The position numbers and the translations under genes are program-made. From CAZCBX01 sp964497185 (lineage in GTDB: Bacteria; Bdellovibrionota_G; JALEGL01; JAGRMV01): a DNA stretch of 64,000 bases. The first letter of the stretch is position 1, and each line of letters starts with the position of its first letter. The stretch covers positions 8,236-72,235 of the forward strand of contig CAZCBX010000013.1 in NCBI GenBank assembly GCA_964497185.1. Reading direction: 5' to 3'. Below, one piece after another: positions 36,062 to 44,367 of this stretch. Under the pieces are notes generated by a model. It did no database searches, was not told where the DNA came from, and worked only from the letters and a program-made list of their open reading frames with translations.

Positions 36062-37186
36062 TTATTTCAACAAGTCCACATTGGCTTGTCCAAGCACCGA
36101 TTCAATGATGGCGATGGCCAGTTTGTTTTCTTCCATGGTGCCAGTATTGATGCGCACACACTGAGGCAAGCCAAAACGATCCAAATGACGTAAAATCAAA
36201 CCGCGTTCCAAACACTGGTTGGTAAAGTGTTCGGCTTTGATGTCATCATCAAAGACCAGCATGAAAAAATTTGCATAACTGTTGCGTACAAAATTGAGTG
36301 ACAATCGCTCAAACTCTTGAACAAAGTACATCATGGCTTCACGGTTTAAATTGATGGTTTCTTGTAAAAATTCTTCATCTTGCAACGCGCTTGTGGCTGC
36401 AGCTTGAGACAAGCCGGAAGGTTCAAATGGCAGTTTCACTTTTTGCACTTGCGTAATGATGGATGCGTCGGCCATGCCATATCCAACGCGTAGGCCGGCC
36501 ATGCCATAAGCTTTCGACATGGTGCGTGTAACGATTAAATTTTTATGCTCAGACAAAAGTGCAACACCGTCAGGATAATCATCAAAATCTTTGGCGTATT
36601 CAAAATAAGCCTCATCCAACACCACCACAATTTCTTGGGGAACTTTTTGAAGAAAAGCGGTTAATTCGTCTTTTAGAATGGGCGTGCCAGTGGGATTATT
36701 GGGATTGGCCAAATAAATGATGCCTGTGTCTGGCCCGATGGCTTGAAGCATGCCATCCAAATCATAACCGTAATCTTTCAGTGGCACGGTATCGACCGAA
36801 ATATTGAGTTTCTGTGCATTGACGTATGTACCAATAAATGAACCTTCGGATGTAAGAAGATGCGTTTGGGATGAAGCAAAGGTCATAAAAATATAAGCCA
36901 GCAGCGAATCAACACCGTTGGTTGCGATAAGCTGGTCTGGGGTTAAGCCGGTTTGCTTGCTCAGTGCTTCAAGCAGTTTGGGTGAGCGTGGGTGCGGATA
37001 AATGTGCGATTGCGCAAGTGCATCTTGCAAACCCTGCACGGCAAGTGGCGCCATGCCGCGAGGATTTTCATTGGAGGCCAATTTGATCCAACGCTCAACC
37101 GAAAAAGTTTTTTCAACTTCTTGGATGCTTTTGCCAGGCTTGTAAGGTTGCAAAGCTTGAATATGATCGGGCACCCGCAAGGTCAT
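36062..37186 (-). CDS. Aminotransferase of the histidinol-phosphate type, probably tyrosine aminotransferase
   Basis: A 374-residue fold-type I PLP enzyme. SNENPRG at the N-terminus, NPNNPTGTPI, DEAYFEYA and the PLP-lysine Lys225 in TMSKAYGMAGLRVGYG are HisC motifs. The ATG at 37186 overlaps the hmgA stop (ATGA), so I prefer it to the TTG at 37204. HisC-like enzymes often accept aromatic amino acids. Placed between hmgA and fumarylacetoacetase, with no his genes around, it most likely turns tyrosine into 4-hydroxyphenylpyruvate. A simple hisC label would be misleading. Confidence 0.88.
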   Translation of the reverse strand: MTLRVPDHIQALQPYKPGKSIQEVEKTFSVERWIKLASNENPRGMAPLAVQGLQDALAQSHIYPHPRSPKLLEALSKQTGLTPDQLIATNGVDSLLAYIFMTFASSQTHLLTSEGSFIGTYVNAQKLNISVDTVPLKDYGYDLDGMLQAIGPDTGIIYLANPNNPTGTPILKDELTAFLQKVPQEIVVVLDEAYFEYAKDFDDYPDGVALLSEHKNLIVTRTMSKAYGMAGLRVGYGMADASIITQVQKVKLPFEPSGLSQAAATSALQDEEFLQETINLNREAMMYFVQEFERLSLNFVRNSYANFFMLVFDDDIKAEHFTNQCLERGLILRHLDRFGLPQCVRINTGTMEENKLAIAIIESVLGQANVDLLK

Positions 37187-38346
37187 GACTGACTTTCCAT
37201 CCAAGAGTGTTTGTAGCTGGGATCCATGATCTCTTGCACAAGGGTTGTGCTGTACAAGGGTGAAAACGTATCAATCATTACGGCATACTCTTGGGTTTGT
37301 TTGGCCCCAATGGATTGTTCTGTTTTGCCAGGCTGGGGGCCATGGGGCAGCCCCGTGGGATGATGGGTGATGGTTCCCTTTTCGATGCCCGTTCGGCTCA
37401 TAAAATCTCCCTCCACATAATAAATCACTTCACACGAATCCACGTTGGTATGAAAGTAAGGCGCAGGGATGGCATCTGGATGAAAATCAAACAAACGAGG
37501 CACAAAATTGCACACCACCATGTGCTCGGTGGCAAAAACCTGATGCACCGGCGGTGGTTGATGAATTTTTCCGACGATGGGGGCATATTCTTTTATGTTG
37601 AATGCATAGGGATATTCATACCCATCCCACCCCACCACATCAAAAGGATGGTGGGATAAGGTATGTTTGTACCACTGCTGCCCCGCTTTGACATAAATGG
37701 TGTGGGGACTTTTTTCATCCACGGTTTCCAGATGACTGGGGGGGCGAAAGTCGCGTTCACAATACGGTGCCTCTTCGGTGCATTGACCATAGGCATTGCG
37801 AAAACGCTTGGGGATGTCAAATGCGCTGGAGGACTCCACCACCAGCATGCGGCAAGGTTGATCTTGTAGGATGAATTGATGCACGATGCCTTTGGGAATG
37901 ACCAAGTAATCACCAGGGCCAAACTTAATAATCCCAAAATCTGTTTTTAGCTCACCTTGGCCCTCATGCACAAACACCATCTCATGGGCATAAACATTTT
38001 TATAAAAATGGGCACACGACTGCGTGGGGGACGCTGTGTACACGGCGCAATGCTTGTTGAATAGATAAAGCATACGTGAAGAGATGGGGTCGCCTTCTCG
38101 TTGTTTTTGAAATGTGTGAAATTTTCTCCACTCCAGGGGGGCTTCTTTCCACGGAGTGTCCATGGTTTTATCTATGGGCTCGATGGAAGCAATGGCTGTG
38201 GGCATATGCAAGTGGTATTTGTTGGAATAGATGCCCGAAAAACCTTGGGTGCTGTATAGCTCTTCGCGGTGAAGCGTTTGATCGGCTTTGTAAAAAGTGG
38301 TGTGTCGTTTGGGGGGCAATTGCCCCATGGCATGATAAAAAGGCAT
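37183..38346 (-). CDS. hmgA: Homogentisate 1,2-dioxygenase
   Basis: A 387-residue ring-cleaving Fe(II) dioxygenase that forms maleylacetoacetate. The iron ligands correspond to His299 (PYFHTN), Glu306 (SCEVIYYVEG) and His335 (GLPHGPQPG), aligning with the human His-Glu-His set. It is a shorter form than the human enzyme (445). The ATG at 38346 gives MPFYHAMGQLPPKRHTTF; the frame is open 12 codons upstream. It is followed by the aminotransferase with an ATGA overlap. Confidence 0.94.
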   Translation of the reverse strand: MPFYHAMGQLPPKRHTTFYKADQTLHREELYSTQGFSGIYSNKYHLHMPTAIASIEPIDKTMDTPWKEAPLEWRKFHTFQKQREGDPISSRMLYLFNKHCAVYTASPTQSCAHFYKNVYAHEMVFVHEGQGELKTDFGIIKFGPGDYLVIPKGIVHQFILQDQPCRMLVVESSSAFDIPKRFRNAYGQCTEEAPYCERDFRPPSHLETVDEKSPHTIYVKAGQQWYKHTLSHHPFDVVGWDGYEYPYAFNIKEYAPIVGKIHQPPPVHQVFATEHMVVCNFVPRLFDFHPDAIPAPYFHTNVDSCEVIYYVEGDFMSRTGIEKGTITHHPTGLPHGPQPGKTEQSIGAKQTQEYAVMIDTFSPLYSTTLVQEIMDPSYKHSWMESQS

Positions 38347-38436
38347 GTTCTTATCTATAAACCAGAACGCACGAATCCACAATAATGAGCCACGCGCATC
38401 TCCTGATCGGCTTCATGGCCCAGCGACGCTATTGGA

Positions 38437-40167
38437 CTATTGAATTGAAATGCTTTTTTCCACCAACGGCGGCTGCTCGGCCAATCGTCGCTCAATGGCT
38501 TGTACGTCCAAAGGGCTATGTTCTTCCATGTCTTGCATCAAAGCAAAGCCCAGCGGCAAGCCAGAGTCTAAATAATTTGGATAGGCTGTGAGGGTGGCAT
38601 ATCCATCTCCACCCTGCGCCACAAAATTAACGGTGCCCACTTGATACATCTCTTTGCTTGAAGCCACCACTTTGCCCTCGTTGACTTCGATCAGCCATGG
38701 TGGCTGCTTGCCCGTCGATCGAATGGACTGAATTTCTCCCGCGCGTGTCACCACCTGCACGCCAGCCCACTGCGGAAAGGCGCCCTTAAAATTGGGAACT
38801 TCCATTTTCTGTTCTTGGCGTGCTTGCCATACGTTGCTAAGCCCCTGCTGGATGTAAGCCAAAACCTGCTCAGGCGTAAAAGAAGCGGACACCAAGGTAT
38901 TGCCAAATGGATGCACTTGATGAACCATCCGCTTGGTCACTTCCCCTTGGGGCAAAGAGTCTCGAAGACCGCCACTGTTGACCATGGCAAAATCACTGTT
39001 GGTTCGTTTTCGAACAACATTGGCCACCCAATGGCCAATGGGCGTAAATTGAGACCGCACCAGATCACGGCTGCCGTCCATTTTCTTGCTCAACGCACCC
39101 ACCACTTCATCGCCTTGAACATCGGCTTTGTCGTTGTAGGTTTTTAAAAAAGCCAGCATGTCTGTATTTTCTTCAATGCGGTCCACACCCTTTGGCAGCA
39201 CATAGGTGGTTTGACCATCGATTGTTTTTTTCTCGAACGGGTTGACCGGAATCAAAGCATAATCGAGTTTTGTACGAATGGCATCGCTGGCCTGCAAGCG
39301 ATAACTGACTTGAAGATGCCCCACATACCGGCCCCAGTCTTTGGCTTGAACGATCAGCGTATCACCCACTTTGATTGGTTTTTGTAGCGCGACTTGGGTA
39401 TGGCCACCCACGATCACATCCAGCTCAGGCACCTCTTGCGCAAGTTGAACATCATAGTACAAATTTTGGCCACCCAAACTTTTGATGGGGCCATCATGGC
39501 CCATGTGGGTCACGGCAATGATGATATCCACATCTTGTTTGTTGAGTTCTTCAACCACTTGCTTGGCTTCCACCACTGGATTGGTAAACACAATGCCTTC
39601 AATGGCTTTGGGCATCACTGTGCGTGCCGTTTCGGTGGTGGTTAAGCCCAATATCCCTATTTTGACAGGACAGTCTGGATCCTGCTTGGGCAAACAGACA
39701 ATGGTATACGGGTCAAACACCCTTTTTTGGGTATCGACAAACCGCGTGTTGGCCGATAAAAATGGAAAAGCCGCCCACGCTTGCTGTTGACGAATCACGG
39801 GCAAGGGGTGATCCCATTCATGATTGCCCACCGCCATGGCATCGTATGCCAAACGTTTCATGGCTTTAAAATCAGGTTCGGCTCTTTGTACATCGGATTC
39901 GAACGTGCCCGTATTGATGTCGCCACCCGACAAAAGAAGCACGTGTTGATTTTTTTGGGCCGCTTGGTTTCGAAGCTGCGTCAACAACGTTTGCCGCGCG
40001 GCCATGCCGCCCACCCCATGATCAAATGCATTGTAATGACCATGGTGATCATTGGTGTGCAAGATCGTAAGGTCCACCTTTTTGTAAGAAGCTGTGGGCG
40101 AACTGGGCGCAACACACCCGATCAATCCCAAACAAATCAGTGCAATGTTGATGTTCAGTGGTCTCAT
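38437..40167 (-). CDS. Lipoprotein 5'-nucleotidase/UshA-type metallophosphoesterase
   Basis: A 576-residue protein with a lipoprotein signal, lipobox LIGC with Cys18. The metallophosphatase domain has ILHTNDHHGHY, LLSGGDINTG, AVGNHEWDH and VGGHTQVAL. The C-terminal substrate domain has NSGGLRDSLPQGEVT and NFVAQGGDGY. It would release phosphate and nucleosides from nucleotides outside the inner membrane. Its ATG overlaps the hppD stop (ATGA), with GAGGTAATTT upstream, so it is firmly in the tyrosine operon although it has no obvious part in that pathway. Confidence 0.92.
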   Translation of the reverse strand: MRPLNINIALICLGLIGCVAPSSPTASYKKVDLTILHTNDHHGHYNAFDHGVGGMAARQTLLTQLRNQAAQKNQHVLLLSGGDINTGTFESDVQRAEPDFKAMKRLAYDAMAVGNHEWDHPLPVIRQQQAWAAFPFLSANTRFVDTQKRVFDPYTIVCLPKQDPDCPVKIGILGLTTTETARTVMPKAIEGIVFTNPVVEAKQVVEELNKQDVDIIIAVTHMGHDGPIKSLGGQNLYYDVQLAQEVPELDVIVGGHTQVALQKPIKVGDTLIVQAKDWGRYVGHLQVSYRLQASDAIRTKLDYALIPVNPFEKKTIDGQTTYVLPKGVDRIEENTDMLAFLKTYNDKADVQGDEVVGALSKKMDGSRDLVRSQFTPIGHWVANVVRKRTNSDFAMVNSGGLRDSLPQGEVTKRMVHQVHPFGNTLVSASFTPEQVLAYIQQGLSNVWQARQEQKMEVPNFKGAFPQWAGVQVVTRAGEIQSIRSTGKQPPWLIEVNEGKVVASSKEMYQVGTVNFVAQGGDGYATLTAYPNYLDSGLPLGFALMQDMEEHSPLDVQAIERRLAEQPPLVEKSISIQ

Positions 40168-41279
40168 AAATTACCTCGGCGGTCCTGGTCTTGTTCAATG
40201 GATTCAAAAAGTGCTTGGAAATTGCCTTGGCCAAAACCTTTGGAGCCACCTTTGCGCTGAATGATTTCAAAAAAGAAAGTGGGTCGGTCGCCAATCGGCT
40301 TGGTAAACAGTTGCAACAGATAGCCCTGACCACCCGTTAAATCTTCAAAATCACAGAGAATGCCCATTTCTTCCAAAGGCTCAATGCCCTCTTCGGGTGT
40401 ACGCCCCATTTTTCGAAGATTGGCATAGTAGGTTTTGGGGGCTTCTAAAAATTCGACCCCGTTTTGGCGAAGTGCTCGGATGGACGAGATGATGTCACTG
40501 GAAGCAATGGCAATGTGTTGTACGCCGCTTCCGTGATAGTGCTCAATGTACTCGTCAATTTGAGATTTTTTAAGACCTTTGTAGGGCTCGTTAATGGGAT
40601 TTTTAATGACCTCATCTTTGCTTCGCACCACTTTGGACAAAAGCGCAGAATATTTGGTTGAAATATCGCCAGGACCAAAATCCACAAATGTTTCGAAGTC
40701 CATGGTTTGGTTAAAATAATCGGCCCAGCGGTTCATCTCGTTGACCCGAACATTGCCCACAATGTGATCAATAAACATCAAGCCGGTGTCTTGTGCGTCC
40801 AGCTGAATGTTTTGTACAGGCTCGCCAAAACCAGGCTGAAAAAGCCCATTGTATTGATCGTCATTAAAGTAAATAATTTCGCCATCATCGTAGACTTTGA
40901 TGGTGGCCATGTGCACGACGCCATTGGCATCTTTCATTTGAAAGGGGGACACCACAGGCAAAGCGCCATTTTTGACGGCGTGGGTGAACGCATGCTCCAC
41001 ATTTTCCACATTGTACGCCCAGCGCTTGACGCCATCGCCATGTTTTTGCACAAACGATTGAACATCATATGTATCAGGACCCAAAGCAGATGTGACCACA
41101 ATTTTTAAATCATTTTTTTCCAAATAATAAGACGTCCGATCTCTGCACCCAGTTTCAGGTCCTTTGTATGCTTTGATCTGCAAGCCCAGCGCCTTGGCAT
41201 ACCAGTAAGCAGCCATTTTGGCGCACCCCACATAAAACTCAACATAGTCATATTTACGAATTCCCATGGTATTGGACAT
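40164..41279 (-). CDS. hppD: 4-Hydroxyphenylpyruvate dioxygenase
   Basis: A 371-residue Fe(II) enzyme that turns 4-hydroxyphenylpyruvate into homogentisate. The two-fold vicinal-oxygen-chelate architecture is seen, with metal ligands His172 (MFIDHIVGNV), His255 (SGVQHIAIAS) and Glu338 (TFFFEIIQRKGG). Other conserved stretches are NEPYKGLKKSQIDEYIEHYHG and DLTGGQGYLLQLFTKP. GGAAG precedes the ATG. It is the second gene of the minus-strand aromatic operon. Confidence 0.96.
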   Translation of the reverse strand: MSNTMGIRKYDYVEFYVGCAKMAAYWYAKALGLQIKAYKGPETGCRDRTSYYLEKNDLKIVVTSALGPDTYDVQSFVQKHGDGVKRWAYNVENVEHAFTHAVKNGALPVVSPFQMKDANGVVHMATIKVYDDGEIIYFNDDQYNGLFQPGFGEPVQNIQLDAQDTGLMFIDHIVGNVRVNEMNRWADYFNQTMDFETFVDFGPGDISTKYSALLSKVVRSKDEVIKNPINEPYKGLKKSQIDEYIEHYHGSGVQHIAIASSDIISSIRALRQNGVEFLEAPKTYYANLRKMGRTPEEGIEPLEEMGILCDFEDLTGGQGYLLQLFTKPIGDRPTFFFEIIQRKGGSKGFGQGNFQALFESIEQDQDRRGNL

Positions 41280-41293
41280 CTCTTACTTCCTTT

Positions 41294-41800
41294 CTACGAT
41301 ATCGACGCGGCAGCTTCAAACAACGCCAACGTATCTTGCACGTATTTTTGATCCAGTCCGCGACTGGCGGTGGCATGAAATTCACGGCCCATCACGTTCA
41401 TGCCAATGTAGGCAAGCTGGTTGCGCATGATACCCAAACAGCGTGGCCCACCCGAGCTGCTATAATTGGCAATCAGCGCCACCTTACCGTTAAATGCCGC
41501 GCGCCAATCTTTGCCCGATCGGCTCATCCACGCAATAAAGTTATTCAGCACTGGGGGCGTGCCGCCATTGTACTCAGGTGCAGCAAAAATCATGGCTTTG
41601 GCTCGATGAATTTTTGTCGCCAGGGTTTGTATCTGTTGCGGAATGCCATGTTCAGCCTCATACGGAACACTGTACAGCGGCAACTGCAACGCATCCAGAC
41701 ACAGCACCTCTGCCTCCACCGTTTGGAACTGCTGGGCCAACATCTCACTCATTTCTAAGTTTTTTCCGCTGGAAGCACAAACAATGAGTACATCAGACAT
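41294..41800 (-). CDS. NAD(P)H-dependent FMN reductase
   Basis: A 168-residue flavodoxin-like reductase. The phosphate-binding loop near VCASSGKNLEMSEML and the FMN motif APEYNGGTPPVLNNFIAWMSR identify the SsuE/ChrR family. It begins the tyrosine operon, 14 bp before hppD. It may regenerate reduced flavin or reduce quinones formed from homogentisate; the latter is inference from context. It is divergent from crcB. Confidence 0.9.
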   Translation of the reverse strand: MSDVLIVCASSGKNLEMSEMLAQQFQTVEAEVLCLDALQLPLYSVPYEAEHGIPQQIQTLATKIHRAKAMIFAAPEYNGGTPPVLNNFIAWMSRSGKDWRAAFNGKVALIANYSSSGGPRCLGIMRNQLAYIGMNVMGREFHATASRGLDQKYVQDTLALFEAAASIS

Positions 41801-41886
41801 GGCCTACCTATACCACCCTGCCGCCAAAGCGCAAAACCCAAAGCACAAACTTGCGACACAACCCATCTAAGGCTAAACATACAAAG

Positions 41887-44289
41887 ATGAACATTTTTTG
41901 GATTATATTGGGGGGCAGCTTGGGCGCACTTTCTCGCTATGGCATTAGCCTTTGGTTGGTCAAATACACCCCGGGCATCGCTTGGCTACCCACTTTGAGC
42001 GTCAATCTCCTAGGCTGTTTGGGCTTGGGAATTTGTTTTGCCATGTTTCGAAATAACAGCGGTTTCAACGATTCTGCACGTTTGCTGTGGATGGTGGGTT
42101 TTTTCGGAAGCTTTACAACCTTCTCAACTTTTGCTTTAGATGTCTTTGCGATGTTGGAAAGCAAAATGTTTTACCACGCTGCCGCATACGTCAGCGCATC
42201 GTTGCTGCTGGGCGTGGGGTTTTTTGGACTTGGCTGCAAACTACAATCCCCCTCAACCTTAGAAAGGTCGACCATGACACCTTCCCTGACTCAGTTTGGC
42301 ATTACTCGCACCGATCCACATGCCTGGATCCGCGACAAAACCAACCCAGAAGTGATCGAACTGCTAAAAGCCGAAAATCAAAAAACCGATGCATACTTTA
42401 AAGCCTTTGAGCCCCTTGAAAATGAGCTTTATGAGGAAATGATCTCTCGGATCAACGAGGACGATCAATCCCATCCGTATCCCATGGGTCAGTACTTGTA
42501 TTATTCTAAAATCAACAAAGGCGATGATTACCCCGCTTATTATCGAAAAAAACCCGACGGCAGTGGCGAGCAACTGCTGCTGGATTTAAATGACATTGGT
42601 AAAAAAGAAAAGTTTCTGAACCTAGGCAGCATGGCCATCAGCCCATCTGAAAAAAAATTAGCCTACACCATGGATTTTAACGGCTCTGAAATTTACACCC
42701 TTTTTATACGTGACATTCAAACTGGAAAAATCATTGAGTCCAGCATTCACGATAGCACGGGCAGCTTAGAATGGGGCAAAGACGATGATCACCTTTACTA
42801 CATGAAAATGGATGACATCCACCGGCCCTATCAACTTTGGCTCCATACCGTCGGCCAGAGCACCGAGCATGACCAAATGCTTTATCAAGATGACAACCTT
42901 GCTCATTATGTTGGCATCGACAAAAGCCGATCCAAGCGCTTTATTTTCATCCACACGGGCAGCAAAGTGTCATCCGAAGTTTCATACATTGACCTGGAGC
43001 AAAACCATCAAGACGTTACTTTGTTTGCACCACTCAAAGAAAACGTTCTGATTGATGTGGATCATCATGAAGAACACTTCGTGATTCACACCAATGAAAA
43101 CGCCATTGACTTCAAAGTGCTCATCACCCCCATTGCGCAAAAAGACCCTGAACATTGGCAAGAAGTTTTCGCCCATCAAAAAGGCCGTTACATTGAATCC
43201 GTCAGCATTTTTCAACATCATTGGGTGTTGTGGTTAAGAGAAAATGGCAGCCAAGGCCTGCGTATTTTTGATCCCAAAACCAGAAAGCAAACCGCCATCC
43301 CTTTCACCGAAAAAGCATACGATTTGTCGGGTGAAGCCAACCATTCATACGATACCGATGAATACCGCTATGGATACTCGTCCATGAAAACGCCTTACAC
43401 CACGCTCAGCTACCACGTTAAAACGGGACAAATCACAACGCTTAAACAAAAACAAGTGCCTGGCCCTTTTAATCCCGATGACTACGAAGTCGACAAAATC
43501 TTTGCCCCCTCGCGCGATGGACAAACCCAAATTCCGATTTCTATTTTAAAACCCAAGGACTTGAAACGCGATGGGCAAAACAAAGTGTTGCTCTATGGGT
43601 ATGGTTCTTATGGCATATCGGTCGATCCAGGTTTTAATGTGCCCGCGTTGAGTCTTGTTGATCGGGGATACATTTATGCCATTGCCCATCCCCGTGGCAG
43701 CACCGTCAATGGACGCAGCTGGTACGAAGACGGTAAATTTTTAAACAAAAAAAACACCTTCAATGATTTCATTGACTGTGGCCAATATCTCATTGAACAA
43801 AAATACACGCAAAAAAAACAAATTGCCATCATGGGTGGCAGTGCAGGCGGTTTGCTCATGGGTGCCGCAATCAACCAAGCTCCTGACATGTGGGGGGCTG
43901 TTTTGGCGCTTGTGCCCTTTGTGGATGTGATCAACACGATGCTGGATGAAAGCCTTCCTCTGACCATCACCGAATACGATGAATGGGGCAGTCCCAAAGA
44001 AGAAAAGTTTTTTCGCTACATGCATAGCTACGCACCCTATGAAAACATTCAGGAAGCCCATTTCCCACCCATTTTGGCCACGGGCGGCATCAATGACCCA
44101 AGGGTTGGTTTTTGGGAGCCCACCAAATGGGTGCTGCGCCTGCGCGAGCATCAAAAAAGCAATCATCCTATTTTGTTAAAAATGGAAATGGGTGCCGGGC
44201 ATCAAGGACCATCGGGACGGTACAACTATTATAAAGAACGTGCTGGCCAATATGCTTTTGCCATGCACGCCATGGCCAGCCACCCCTAG
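41887..44289 (+). CDS. Open frame joining CrcB fluoride channel to oligopeptidase B
   Basis: One 800-codon frame with no stop between two normally separate proteins. Residues 1-120 are a complete four-helix Fluc/CrcB channel: GGSLGALSRYGIS, LPTLSVNLLGCLGLG and GFFGSFTTFSTFALD. A 10-15 residue linker follows, then oligopeptidase B. A five-C run at 42248-42252 precedes it. Loss of one C would put a TAG (42260-42262) in the crcB frame, just before a good internal start at 42274, so this may be two genes joined by an indel or sequencing error. CrcB works as a dual-topology dimer, which makes a true C-terminal fusion hard to accommodate. No fluoride riboswitch is visible upstream. Confidence 0.6.
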   Translation: MNIFWIILGGSLGALSRYGISLWLVKYTPGIAWLPTLSVNLLGCLGLGICFAMFRNNSGFNDSARLLWMVGFFGSFTTFSTFALDVFAMLESKMFYHAAAYVSASLLLGVGFFGLGCKLQSPSTLERSTMTPSLTQFGITRTDPHAWIRDKTNPEVIELLKAENQKTDAYFKAFEPLENELYEEMISRINEDDQSHPYPMGQYLYYSKINKGDDYPAYYRKKPDGSGEQLLLDLNDIGKKEKFLNLGSMAISPSEKKLAYTMDFNGSEIYTLFIRDIQTGKIIESSIHDSTGSLEWGKDDDHLYYMKMDDIHRPYQLWLHTVGQSTEHDQMLYQDDNLAHYVGIDKSRSKRFIFIHTGSKVSSEVSYIDLEQNHQDVTLFAPLKENVLIDVDHHEEHFVIHTNENAIDFKVLITPIAQKDPEHWQEVFAHQKGRYIESVSIFQHHWVLWLRENGSQGLRIFDPKTRKQTAIPFTEKAYDLSGEANHSYDTDEYRYGYSSMKTPYTTLSYHVKTGQITTLKQKQVPGPFNPDDYEVDKIFAPSRDGQTQIPISILKPKDLKRDGQNKVLLYGYGSYGISVDPGFNVPALSLVDRGYIYAIAHPRGSTVNGRSWYEDGKFLNKKNTFNDFIDCGQYLIEQKYTQKKQIAIMGGSAGGLLMGAAINQAPDMWGAVLALVPFVDVINTMLDESLPLTITEYDEWGSPKEEKFFRYMHSYAPYENIQEAHFPPILATGGINDPRVGFWEPTKWVLRLREHQKSNHPILLKMEMGAGHQGPSGRYNYYKERAGQYAFAMHAMASHP
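42274..44289 (+). CDS. ptrB: Oligopeptidase B (prolyl oligopeptidase family), internal start
   Basis: From the ATG at 42274, with AAAGG six bases upstream, a full-length 671-residue S9 peptidase is encoded. It cuts short peptides after basic residues. The N-terminal beta-propeller region starts FGITRTDPHAWIRDKTNPEVIELLKAEN, the normal start of the family. The catalytic triad, numbered from this ATG, is Ser523 in MGGSAGGLLMG, Asp608 in GGINDPRVGFWEP and His643 in GAGHQGPSGR (often GHGGxSGR). Being complete from here, it is likely made as a separate protein even if some product is fused to CrcB. Confidence 0.85.
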   Translation: MTPSLTQFGITRTDPHAWIRDKTNPEVIELLKAENQKTDAYFKAFEPLENELYEEMISRINEDDQSHPYPMGQYLYYSKINKGDDYPAYYRKKPDGSGEQLLLDLNDIGKKEKFLNLGSMAISPSEKKLAYTMDFNGSEIYTLFIRDIQTGKIIESSIHDSTGSLEWGKDDDHLYYMKMDDIHRPYQLWLHTVGQSTEHDQMLYQDDNLAHYVGIDKSRSKRFIFIHTGSKVSSEVSYIDLEQNHQDVTLFAPLKENVLIDVDHHEEHFVIHTNENAIDFKVLITPIAQKDPEHWQEVFAHQKGRYIESVSIFQHHWVLWLRENGSQGLRIFDPKTRKQTAIPFTEKAYDLSGEANHSYDTDEYRYGYSSMKTPYTTLSYHVKTGQITTLKQKQVPGPFNPDDYEVDKIFAPSRDGQTQIPISILKPKDLKRDGQNKVLLYGYGSYGISVDPGFNVPALSLVDRGYIYAIAHPRGSTVNGRSWYEDGKFLNKKNTFNDFIDCGQYLIEQKYTQKKQIAIMGGSAGGLLMGAAINQAPDMWGAVLALVPFVDVINTMLDESLPLTITEYDEWGSPKEEKFFRYMHSYAPYENIQEAHFPPILATGGINDPRVGFWEPTKWVLRLREHQKSNHPILLKMEMGAGHQGPSGRYNYYKERAGQYAFAMHAMASHP

Positions 44290-44317
44290 CAAAAAGGCTT
44301 TTACCAACCCTTTTTGC
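44289..44317 (+). terminator. Hairpin after oligopeptidase B
   Basis: GCAAAAAGG and CCTTTTTGC form a perfect 9-bp stem with an 11-nt loop, starting on the last base of the TAG stop codon. It is followed by AACTTTGGTTATTTT, modestly T-rich. It probably separates the oligopeptidase transcript from phhA. Confidence 0.5.
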
Positions 44318-44367
44318 AACTTTGGTTATTTTGCTTCTTTGGCAAATTCCATTATCATCATAGGATC

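Noticed and set aside
41801..41886. Fluoride (crcB-motif) riboswitch before crcB
   Set aside because: I looked for the conserved stem and GAUGG-type segments and did not find them in the short leader.
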